NCBI GenBank assembly: GCA_947623455.1
Contig: OX392532.1
Coordinates: 3,861,001 to 3,925,000 of the forward strand
DNA length: 64,000 nt
Direction: 5' to 3'
Origin: Mimachlamys varia
Taxonomy: Eukaryota > Mollusca > Bivalvia > Pectinida > Pectinidae
Part shown: positions 24,181-36,200 of the stretch, in pieces
Position numbering within the stretch: the first letter of the stretch is position 1
How the letters are laid out: each line of letters starts with the position of its first letter
Translations under genes and position numbers: made by a program
Notes under the pieces: model-generated
The model's input: only the letters and a program-made list of their open reading frames with translations
What the model was told of the DNA's origin: nothing
Database searches by the model: none

Positions 24181-24944
24181 GACATGTACCGTGCCTTGTT
24201 GACATATGGAGCTGTAACGTAGGTATGCCTTAGCACACGGTGTATCTTACCTGTAATACCGTCTGCTTTACTTGAACACGAATCATGGACAGGACAACAT
24301 GTTAACGTATCGATTCCATTTGAATCACAGGGTGCCACTTATCCAAAGCGTATCTTAATAGCTCCAATCATTGCTTCAAATCGAGAATGAAGCTTCCTCT
24401 GTTACAGATGTACTGGTATAAAGCAACCAATGTACTATTGTCCGTAGCCAGGTGAAATATGTACTCAGTGTCAATAATTCACTGGTTATTGATATCCTTT
24501 TAACCTACAACCGACAGGCTATCACAAACTGACCAATAGAGCAGGCTTTAAAAAGGACAATTTATTTACGATCTCAGCTTCTTGTAAATGCCAAGGTAGC
24601 CGGGAAGTAGCAGGTAATATATACAAACCATATTACGTATTCCATCAATAATTTATTGATGCATGACATTCAATATTTTTAAATATGCTTCACCAACATT
24701 GAGTTAAAGTGTTATTAAAAAATATCGAACGTGCCATTATTTTAGATTGAAAGAGTAATATGAAGAGTTTTTAACATTTTAAGGAATGAATTCTATATAA
24801 CATTTTTGTTATTAAACGGTTGAATCGTTCATGATAAAAAAACTAATTATCGCAGGTGAAATGGTGGATGAGTATAAAGTATTCAATACATTTGAAAAAA
24901 GCAAACTGTAAATGAGGAAGTGGCATGCGCTTCATTAAAACAAC

Positions 24945-26335
24945 ATGTATAAGGCGAAAAAATAATCAGAGAATACCAAAGCTTCAACAAAACTGTAATC
25001 CGAATTCAAAATCGACTAAAATAGTAGAAAACCATGGAAAAGGAAATATAAACATCAGGTGTTCCAAAAGAGTAAATGTACATATTAATGTTTTTGCCTC
25101 CATCGATTACATCCGCAATATAAATTGAGGTAACATCCGAGTAAATCTCGATCAAAACAAGCAGGCATATTTATGAGCATATTCAAAATAATGATAATAA
25201 TTCGAGATTCTTATATACCTCTTTATCACAACCTTAAAGGCCGCCTCAAAGCGGTTCACAAATTATTATCTGTGGTTATAGTGCCGTAGCAACCAGCCAA
25301 TATCGTTGGCTCCAACTCTCTGGGAAGCATGTAACCGATATTGCCATTTCGGCGCTCAAAGCTAGCATTCTATAATGTCTAGCACTGCCCAACCACGTAC
25401 TCATTTACAGCTGAGTAGACGGGAACAAGCAGAGTAAAGTATCTTGCTCAAGTGTCGTGAATTGGACTCCACCTCGCAACCCTTCGATCACGAGCCCGGT
25501 GTCCAACCACTAGACCGCCGTGCCTCCGAAAAAAAATCTATCTTCATATCATATCATACAAGGATGCAGAACATTTCCAATGAGACCAACTTGGCGACCA
25601 TAAATCTTGTCCATAGTTTCACCAACATATATATCTCTCGAGTCCCTGGGCGATTAGTTTGTTTTTCCGTAGTGAACATCGGACACGAAAATCTCGATAT
25701 TTAGAGCAAGCCGTAGAATAACGAATCATGTTAACATCAACGGTTGGAGAAGCAGAGAAGTCACTATCAAGAAATCAGAAAATTGACATCGTCACCTTGT
25801 CGTATAGCTTAGTAGTAAGCTGCCCATGTTGGTCATGTCGGTAGTAGTGATCAAGGTAAGCGCTGATGTAAAAGAGTCTGTTGTGTCCTTTATTTTAAGC
25901 TCAGATGGGTATATACTATGGACGTGGTGAACATATTGTCGATATACATGCAACTAAAAATGAAATTGAAAGATTTGAAAAGGTATTTGTTATCTGTCCT
26001 GATAAGCGTTTCCGCAAATTTAGCCTTGTATGTAAACAAAAACAAGGCAGCTTTGAGTGGGGCACAGTTTAAGTATGTTCCCATAGGAATGCCAACAGTC
26101 TGCAGTCTGCAATCCCAACAAAATATTGTCAGGAATTCAATCATTCGTACTATATCTTCTTCAGTATATTTTATCTTGGCTGTCGTGTTTTTAACAAAGG
26201 ATGTTCTTAGATAGGTCACTACCATATATTTGTATCGTAGTCTGCCTTTTTTGGAAAAGAAAGCTCTGATAACTAGAAATCTAAGACGCTCTTTCCGTTT
26301 TGCGTGTGGTATGGTAGTGTAGAGGATGGAAACAT
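24945..26335 (-). pseudogene. Relic of the RT-encoding element, copy 5, split by a SINE
   Basis: The 3' region (24945-25185), RT 3' part (25540-25880) and RT core (26225-25890) are all in minus orientation. The core frame reads KYTEEDIVRMIEF, then VGIPMGT, with a YID remnant of the catalytic YxDD box, and is then frameshifted. A SINE (25187-25530) interrupts it between the 3' region and the RT part. It lies just downstream of the P450-B 3' end. Confidence 0.75.
25187..25530 (-). mobile_element. tRNA-derived SINE, family 1, copy 1
   Basis: On the minus strand the 5' end (25530) carries a tRNA-like box A (GGTCTAGTGGTTGGACACC) and a decayed box B. The body follows, with gagcaagatactttactctg and agctgtaaatgagtacgtgg, and the tail is caaagcggcctttaagg...ttattatcattatt. 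It matches 33406-33766 throughout. It lies inside RT relic copy 5, so it is younger than that insertion. Confidence 0.85.
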
Positions 26336-26339
26336 CAAA

Positions 26340-26915
26340 TGTTAAAAAAAAACATAAGGAGGGGGCGTTCAGGATTGATCAAGATATGTTTCGTTAATTC
26401 TACATCTGAGCTCGAGGTTTACAGTGTCACAAAAAGACTGAAGCCATAATTTAATGGTAATACTGAAACGGTGATTAGGTAAGTAGGCTGATCTCAGACA
26501 GGAATGTTTGACAGACTTCATTAAATGCTTAGTTCTCGTATTTTTTCAACGACATTCGCAAAATCATAATAATAAAACAAAACAAAACCCCAAAAAACAA
26601 AATACAAAAAACCAGGACTACATGGTAACATAATATATATGTATTCATGGTTTTATATTCCATTTCGGTATGGATACGTTGATTGACACATATGCTTGTT
26701 ATTCAGTCAAATTAAAAAGACAAGATATAAAAAGATGACAGAAGCATATTTGATTGTGAAGCAAAGTAGAAGCTACCCTTATATGAGATACTTTGTTTTG
26801 TATGAAGACAGTACACGAACATGTACATTCAACACAGTATGTCAGTTTTTCCAAAACCGCAAAACTCCGTCTAAATATTGCATTTACTGCAAGGAAGTTT
26901 CAATAATACTAGACT
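26340..26915. other. P450-B 3' flank, no gene recognised
   Basis: AT-rich DNA with an A/C-rich stretch near 26570-26615. No clear AATAAA on the minus strand is close to the P450-B stop; the nearest ATTAAA-like signal is several hundred bases away. A 101-codon plus-strand frame (26696-27001) overlaps the P450-B last exon antisense and is a shadow. Confidence 0.4.
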
Positions 26916-27265
26916 CTAAAATCTTTTTTCTGCCTGTACTTTGTATCTGTTGGGCGTGTAGCCGACAATGCCGGTTGACTCTGGAGAGTAATTGGCCTTG
27001 ACCCCTGGTGGAAGTTTAATATTAAACTGGTGTAAGATTAGGGCAAAGATGATCACGAGTTCCGGTTTCGCAGTAGACTCTCCTAAACAAACCCTTAGCC
27101 CGGTGGAAAAAGGAAGCCAACTTTCTGGTTTCTTCGCCAACGAACCATCCGAATTCAAAAACCGCCCAGGGTCCAGTTTAGAGGGCTCCTTCCAGTGTCG
27201 TGGGTCATTGTGTAACGCCCAGTGGTTTATAATGACTGTTGTACCCTTGGGTATGGTATACCCTC
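26916..27265 (-). CDS. P450-B exon 10 (heme-binding exon)
   Basis: Codes residues 402-516 and the TAG stop, including FSTGLRVCLG (Cys460) and the QAEKRF end. The PERF position reads PGRF. The acceptor is atgttacag at 27266. The WALHNDPRHW stretch is identical to P450-A. Confidence 0.94.
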
Positions 27266-30200
27266 CTGTAACATTAACGGTAGGTTTGTGTAATTATTAT
27301 TGTCTTTAATGTACAGTTACCTATTTATAATTTACTCACTACATGTAGCATGCTAACCATGGCATTGCATGCTTTAGTATGGTGGCTTCTGCTACATTGT
27401 TGATGCACAACATTGTACAATATAGCCTGTCAAAGAAGGATGACGTAACACACATATGCTGCACCTTTTGAATTTAGTTATATATACAGTATGACGAAAA
27501 CATTGATTGAACTGCATCATACAGCTGTTTCGTCCTCCTAGGACTCTTCAGTTATGCTAGGGACAAAAGGTGGGAATACAAAATTTCTAAACTAATGAAG
27601 AAAAAAAAAAGATCAAATAGGTAAAACCCCTTTAATTTATGAATTTGGAAGTAAAATTAAACTACTTCTGTATAATTTCAAATCATGTACTACGAAAATG
27701 TGTATATTATGTACCGTGCCACTACTCATTGTTTTCGTCATACTTTATCTATTACTAAATTTAAAAGGTGCAGCATATGTTTGTTACGTCATCTTTAATT
27801 ATCTCAATTCATGACATCTAGGGATGATTTTTGAGGATCCAACTTTGATTCATGTCCCATTTGCAAAACGTTTTAACCGAACCATACATTTCTTTTAAGG
27901 AACACGTACTTAGAGCTTGGCACTTTACACAGAGTGAATGTGAATGTATTTATAGAAAGGAACTCTGCCTTGTTAATAAAATCAGCATCGATCATGGTGT
28001 TGATAATATGCCGAACAGGTTTATTCATTTTAGCATTAACGCCTTTGTTGATAATTTCTCAATCGAGATACTTACCTACAGACGAGTCTACGAGGGACAT
28101 ATGTGGCATTCCTAGTGGAGCCACAGTGGCGATCCGCATCACTTCGTAAAGCGTAGCTTCAGTGTAAGGGAGGGAGGGGCGGTCGTCTACCTGGGGAAGA
28201 CGGTCACGTCCTGTGGAAATTGAAATTCACGGAAAGCCATGATTTATTTTTATCTATTTGTAAATCAATCACAGAATCTTGCATCGACATTTTTTTTTTT
28301 TTTACATTTTTACGACTTAACGGTAGTTTGTTTTTAGTATTCGATTTCATATTATCAGATCGTTGTTAGGTTTCTGGAAACATAGAAGTGATTTCAAATT
28401 GTGCGGCCGATTTATAATTGAACAAATTCATTTGATTCTAATTTCAAAATGGCAAAGATTTTTTCCCCATTCTTACTTAACACTAAACCTCTCATCCAAA
28501 TGAGACAGTATTTTGTTACCACTAGTCCTCCAACACTGGGGCTGTTGTTTGAGACCAACTTTGAATTCCTATGTATATATAATCGATTGTTCCATACTTT
28601 ATCTGTGATACATACCCACCACTCTGTCCAGTTCGTCCTGCACTTTCCATTGTAGATATGATCGAATGTTCCCCTATTTTACCTGTGATACATACCCACC
28701 ACTCTGTCCAGTTCGTCCTGCACTTTCCATTGTAGATATGGTCGAATGTTCCCCTGCTGTACCTGTGATACATACCCACCACTCTGTTCAGTTTGTCCTG
28801 TACTTTCCATTGTAGATATGGTCGAATGTTCCCCTATTTTATCTGTGATACATACCCACCACCCTGTCCAGTTCGTCCTGTACTTTCCTCTGTAGATATG
28901 GTCGAATGTTCCCCTGCTGTACCTGTGATACATACCCATCACTCTGTTCAGTTTGTCCTGTACTTTCCATTGTAGATATGGTCGAATGTTCCCCTATTTT
29001 ATCTGTGATACATACCCACCACTCTGTCCAGTTCGTCCTGTACTTTCCATTGTAGATATGGTCGAATGTTCCCCTATTTTATCTGTGATACATACCCACC
29101 ACTCTGTCCAGTTCGTCCTGCACTTTCCATTGTAGATATGGTCGAATGTTCCCCTGCTGTACCTGTGATACATACCCACCACTCTGTTCAGTTTGTCCTG
29201 TACTTTCCATTGTAGATACTCGGATGGTCGAATGTTCCCCTATTTTATCTGTGATACATACCCACTACGCTGTCCAGTTCGTCCTGTACTTTCCATTGTA
29301 GATATGGTCGAATGTTCCCCTATTTTATCTGTGATACATACCCACCACTCTGTCCAGTTCGTCTTGTAGTTTCCTCTGTATATTTGATCGAATGTTCCCC
29401 TACTTTACCTGTAATACAAACCCACCACTCTGTCCAGTTTGTCTTGTACTTTCCTCTGTATATTTGATCGAATGTTCCCCTACTTTACCTGTAATACAAA
29501 CCCACCACTCTGTTCATGTCGTCCTGTACTTTCCTCTGTATATTTGATCGAATGTTCCCCTACTTTACCTGTGATACATACCCACTACCCTGTTCAATTC
29601 GTCCTGTACTTTCCTCTGTGTATATGATCGAATGTTTCCTGCTTTATCTGTGATACAAACTCACCACTCTGTCCAGTTCGTCTTGTACTTTCCTCTGTAT
29701 ATATGATCGAATGTTTCCTGCTTTATCTGTGATACATACCCACTACCCTGTCCAGTTCGTCTTATACTTTCCTCTGAATACATGTATATGGTCGAATGTT
29801 CCCCTGCTGTACCTGTGATACATACCCACTACTCTGTTCATTTCGTCCTACACTTTCCATTGTAGATATGGTCGAATGTTCCCCTTTTGTATCTGTGATA
29901 CATACCCACCACTCTGTCCAGTTCGTCCTGCACTTTCCATTGTAGATATGGTCGAATGTTCCCCTTTTGTATCTGTGATACATACCCACCACTCTGTCCA
30001 GTTCGTCCTGCACTTTCCATTGTAGATATGGTCGAATGTTCCCCTACTTTACCTGTGATACATACCCACTATACTGTTCAATTCGTCCTGTACTTTCCTC
30101 TGTATATATGATCGAATGTTTCCTGCTTTATCTGTGATACAAACCCACTACCCTGTCCAGTTCGTCCTGTACTTTTCATTGTGTATGGTCGAATGTTCCC

Positions 30201-33200
30201 TTACTTTACCTGTAATACATACCCACAACCCTGTCCAGTTCGTCCTGTACTTTCCTCTGTACGTCCTGGTGATCAGCCATGTACAGCATAGCCCACTGGA
30301 TCGTAAATCGTGTCGTATCAAACGCAGCTGGCAATGTAAAACAGCAGTTACGTCACTGGAAGGGACATACTAATATACAATTATGTCTATCGTCTTCCCC
30401 AACATGTAAATTTCGAATCCTGTGCCGTTAGTTTGTTCGTCAGCAGTCGACATCGATCACGAAATTCTCGTTATTTAAAGCAAGCCATAGAAAATCGAAT
30501 CAACTGCGACATGTAAACACCATAGGTTTGAGAAACAGGGGTGTTAATATCCAGAAATAGAAAATTCACGATCGGAAAATTTAAATCGTCACGTTTATCG
30601 TATAGTTTAGTGGTAAGCTGTCCATGTTGGTCATAGTTTTAGTAGAGATCGAGGTAAGCAGCTGACGTAGATGAGTCTGTTGTGTCCTTTATTTCAAATT
30701 CCGAAGGGTGTATACGATCGACGTGGTCAGCACGTCTTGTCGTTTTTAGACAACACATCATCGATATATAAATTCATACAAATTCAGCCTCGTGTGAAAC
30801 AAAAATAAGTCAGCTTTGATTTGGGCACAGTTCCCTTGGGAATTCCGACAGTCTGCAAAATAAAATGCAGACACATACATTTTGTTTGTTATTATTATTC
30901 AGCTTTTTTACATATTCAAATTTCCACAAAGGTATAATTTTCTTGGATTACATGGTATGCGTGAACATAACGAAAGTAAATAATCTAAATATCATATAAA
31001 TCTTTTACATTGCGAATATAATGATGGATATATTAATATGTTCAATAACATAAGTGTATTCCCAATCTGAATTTTTCTTATCAAAATACATAATTAGTCA
31101 AATAACTGATTGATAAAATTCCATTTGTTTTCTATCTGTTTTTGTTTGTTATACTGATAGGAAGGTAGGCCCATATTTTCTATTTTGTTATAGTACCTAA
31201 TGTATATTTTGCTTTCAGCAATGGTTGGAATCACATTTTTCAATTTACACAAATATACATAATATCTCAAAATAAGTGATCAAAAATTCTCTAACACCAA
31301 ATATAAACACTGTTGGGTGTCTAGATAAGGTAATCTGATATTTGTTTTCCAGCATACCTATCGGTATCAACCAAAACGTTTTGACAGTACTACATTCCCA
31401 AAATAGATGTATAATAGTTTCCCTTTCATTTGTGCAAAACGTACATCTCTCAGTTTCGCATAGATTACATTTCATTAGTTTTGAACTGCTATACAAAATC
31501 ACATGCACAATTTTATATTGAAAGACAATTTAAGAAGTAAAAACAGAAAAGTAATACACTCTGAGAAAGTTGTACACTATAAAAGAGTCCGTTTGAATTT
31601 GGTCCATTTAATCTTTATGTTTGGTAGAGTTGCTGTAGACACTCAATGCTGAAACAGGTTACCAAGGAAACAAGTTACCAAGGAAAATGTCCGAGAGTGT
31701 TTGCCTCAAATGAACGTCTGTTAATTCGCTAAGTAGTGCAGCGTCTTCCTCCTTCTCAGCCTCTTTTCGCGCCATAATTATGCAATCGGCAAAGTCCCGG
31801 ATGTTCCCTTGATTGTATAAATGACATAACATTATTGCATGTACATATGTTGGATGAAAGTGATGAAAATGTTTTTAATGAGTGGCCGATCATAAGTATA
31901 ATAGGATATTAGCGGTACATATACTGTTCGCTGTTATTGAACTCTGTCATTGAGTTAAATTTAAACTGTCATATTTATGACAGAATGGTGCGAGCTGTGG
32001 TATCTTAACCATTTATTATAGATTAATAATATATAGTTTAAAGGTGATAAAAACCCTATTTCATTTTTATATTTTTCGATGCATTATGTATCAAATATCC
32101 CCTGTATAAAATAAAAATATTTTGAAAACGCGAAAAAAAGGAAATTTGCAAATATTGTAACCGACATCAACAATCTCAGATACAAGTTAGCATGAGTTAT
32201 CCTTCGTGAACCGAAAAGAACTGTGACGTGATTTGCGACAATCGCGACCACCTGTTTCAAGCCATGCACGTCAAACTGGCTAGAACCAGAGGGATGTATT
32301 CTGTGGAATCTAGTGACAACGAGGAAATGTTAGAAGTTTCCTTCATTCACAATATTCAGCTATGCATGTTTGAACCAGAACGATTGGAATATGAGGTGAT
32401 CAGGGAATTTGAAGCGTCTGAGTTGGTTAGTGACGGCCAATAGGGAAGAAAAACTGGCAGATCTTGCACCATAAATGGTTGGTTTTCACGTCGACTTTTC
32501 AAAGCTTGGTACCAAATTGACCATGAATAGTCTTCAATGAAATAACAATATTTACTGTAACTATGTTACGATGTTAAAGTTATGACAAAGTGTAAAGAGA
32601 ATGTATCTTCAGCTCTATATTTTGCATCGTGACGGCAGCATGCGGCACGCCCCTATATGATATTTGGGCTTTGTAAATACGATAACATCTACAGTATATA
32701 AACTATATAAATACATATATCAGTTATTATATGGTAGGAAGTTACATGCTAACTTTCAATCTTTGTATGGGATATCTACTTCCGCTCTATCTATCAAACA
32801 AAAAATATAAAAGACAAAAAACAATGTGTTTCAGATTTACCAGTCTCCTGACCTAGAGGTGCCAGACATCATATTGCGATACAGAAAGAATGTATTGCAA
32901 TACGTATTCCGATATATTGTCACAAGAAAATATGTTAATTTGTTGTCGGAATTTCATCAGGCCGTATCTTGCATCATGTGGATAACACAGATTTATTATT
33001 TTCCTTATAGTATCAATCATTGATGATGAAAAAAATTAAAACATCAAAATGATTTTTTCTAAGCACATAAAAAAATATCACTAATATCATTGATAGTTAC
33101 TCAAGACACACATTTGGTAGCATACCGATATATGTAGATTTTGTTATTAGGAAAAACTTCAGTACGTTTTGTCCAGAATATGTAGTATATATTTGTTGAA

Positions 33201-36200
33201 TTTACCAATCACTTAAGAGTGTTGATTTAAAATACTTTTCTTTTCATTTAGTAGATGTTCCTGTTGTTTATGTCCCCTGATGCAAACACGGAATAAAAGA
33301 ACATGTCAGGATATAAACATTTTGGAAAACCAGTCATGGAGTTTCTGTCTAAATAAATACATTGTATGCATGTTTTAGAGACATTCTTTTATGAGAAGTC
33401 GAAACAATAATATTAATAATAATAATAATTCGAGGTTCTTATATATATCTTTATCACAATCTTAAAGGGCGCCTCAAAGCGGTTCACAAATTATTATTCG
33501 TGGTTATAGGGCCTTAGTAATAAACCAATATCGTTCTCAACTCCCTGAGAAGCATACAACCGGTGCTGCCATTTCGGCGCTCACAGCTTACATTCTACAA
33601 TTTCTAGTACTATCCAACCACGTACTCATTTACAGCTGAGTATACTGGGACAAGCAGAGTAAAGTATCTTGCTCAAGGATACAACACATGTGCCGTGAAC
33701 GGGACTCGAACTCGCAACCCTTCGATCACAAGCCCGGCGTCCTACCACTAGACCAACGTGCCTCCGTGAAACGAAAGAGATGACACAGATATTTGCAGGC
33801 GTCACACATTTTCAGCAATTTCAGTTCTTAAAATGTTGATATCCATTCTTAAAATTTCAAAATAAGTTTTAGAGCAATACATGTATGTCAACTATCCGCA
33901 GACATTTTCCTTCGAAAGAGTACACAGGCATCAAGTTTCCTTATTTCTGACTGGTTAGTGTTGCAGTGGAAGACTTTTCCCGCTTTTCTTTGATGGTGTT
34001 GAACTGAGTTTTCCTGGTCACAACTATCCAGTTCAGTGATTTAATCTAGTTATAGCAAATGATGAAATCAGATAATATGAACCGATTTGTGTTTAAACAA
34101 AATGCCTAGTTTCCCTGATGTATTCAAAAATGTATATATTTGTTAACATAATACAAAAGTGAGATTTAATGATTAAATCAATTTTATTTTACTGAAGGTC
34201 TTTTTTGTTTTCACTTCTTTTTGTTGAGCATGCCTTTCCCTCCTGTATGAAAGTAAATTAAGCAAATTATCACCATCTTCCATTGCCTGTGGTCGTAAGG
34301 AATTTACATTTAAGTGCAATGCTGCTAAGCAGAGACTGTGAATTAAAAAAAAAATATAAAAAGTCAAAATGAAAAAGGCAGACCAAATAATCCAATTGCT
34401 ACCGATTGCCATATATACAGTTATCTTGAGCATGCTACACACGTTCTTACCAATTATTAAGATTACCCTCTGATAAAGGTTTTTTTTCCAAAAGTAGAAA
34501 TTAAGGTCAACAATAATTTGAGATTATCTTCTCCATCTCTCAGAATAGTTAACTTCCTATTGGAGGGGGAAAAACTTTATAAAAACTTTATATTTGATTA
34601 ATTTCTATTAAGTAAACGGTATTTTCGTAGTTATACCACGGAATTGACATTTGAAAAATTGCCGGTGAGTCCGTGGTTCAGCGTAGTATGCCATTGTATA
34701 CGTATTATACGTTAATGGACAGCTGGCGCGCTATTCCGATTGTCGCAAATGACGTCACAATCAAAGGGAAGTAACTGCGTACTTCTTCTAGTTTTTCACC
34801 ACGAACGAGTAAACGGGTCGTTTTCAAATTGTAACAAAAGTACCATTACAGATTTGTTTTTTGAAAAACTAAAACGACAATTTACTTTTAGTTTTATTTA
34901 ATTTTGACACTAAATTCTGCGTCATATTTGTTTTTAGAATTTGGTGGTTTATCAACTTTAATATAATAATTTAAATACCTCATCCATACTGTTAAAATAA
35001 TGTAAATTGTAATAAGTATTACTTTGACATAAAATATAATTTAGTATATAAAATATACCTGTATCAAAATTTTATGTTTGGTGGTTTTAACTATTTTAAT
35101 TAACAGCATCGTTTACACGTGTCCGTCTATATATTGTCAGGTAGTGTTCAGGTTTTTTTTTCAGGTTGCTGTCTCCTTCATTTGTTTATTGATGTAGTCC
35201 AAATATGCTATAAACTACTTGTTGGAGAAACCCACATTGATAATCGTGTGACATTGTTGCCAAACGCAAATTGTTTGTTACCAGTTTGGTGGTCATGTGA
35301 TAGACCGCAAACAGTGGTCAGGGGGAGATCACCCAGGAGCAACACGTCAACTACATGTGCTTCCGGTGATTGGTGTAGTTGTTTTCTGTTTACCTGTCAA
35401 CTTATTTTTGTCTTATCATTTCCTCGTGACTGTGATTTAGTCATTGTCATCGTCCTCTCATCGTCCATGGATCTTTTAATGATGTCATCGTTGCATTAAT
35501 TGTAATATTATCTGTATCGTCCAGGAAGGATCCGAATCCAGTGATTGTTGACATTTTTCGCTCGCGTTTTATAAGATCTGACTTTGAAATTAATTATTAT
35601 ATATTTGGTCATTTGAGCATTTATAACATTGTGATACTATTGCTTCTGCATTTCTTATTCATTTGGTTCATGTTAGATGTTTACCTTTAGTCGTACATAG
35701 CTTGTCAGTCTATTTTGTAGACATAAACATATTTTCTAAATCAGTGAATTTAAACCTTCATAGTGAAATATATTAGTAAATGTTAATGTAAAAATAACGA
35801 CAGTATTCTAATATATATATCATCGAGTAAATCGGGGAATTTAAAACATTTATAATATTTAAACATACATTTCCTAATAAATTACATTTAAATGTCATAA
35901 AACTAAAAATGTGATACTCCTTTACAAACTATAAAAGCTATTTAAATCATTTTTTAAATCATATCTAGTATGCTTGGTTCCAAGCTAACAATTCCAACCC
36001 AGTTATCCTGCACATATTACACTGCACTGTTGCAGGAGGAGAACTTTTGGAAGAGGCTGAGAGAAACGGATGCTTATAGAGATGGGTTGTAAATGTTGTA
36101 TTTGTCCTTTGTGTTTTTTGTCAGAGCATTGTATTTAATATTCTAAATAACAAATTTGGTTTCTACTCATACAACTTCTGCAGGATCAGGACATACGTAT

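Noticed and set aside
28522..30020. Several 60-87 codon frames on both strands
   Set aside because: All are readings of the 80-bp donor array in different frames.
35119..35499. 126-codon plus-strand frame
   Set aside because: No domain, no splice context and composition typical of AT/GT-rich non-coding DNA within the P450-B intron.
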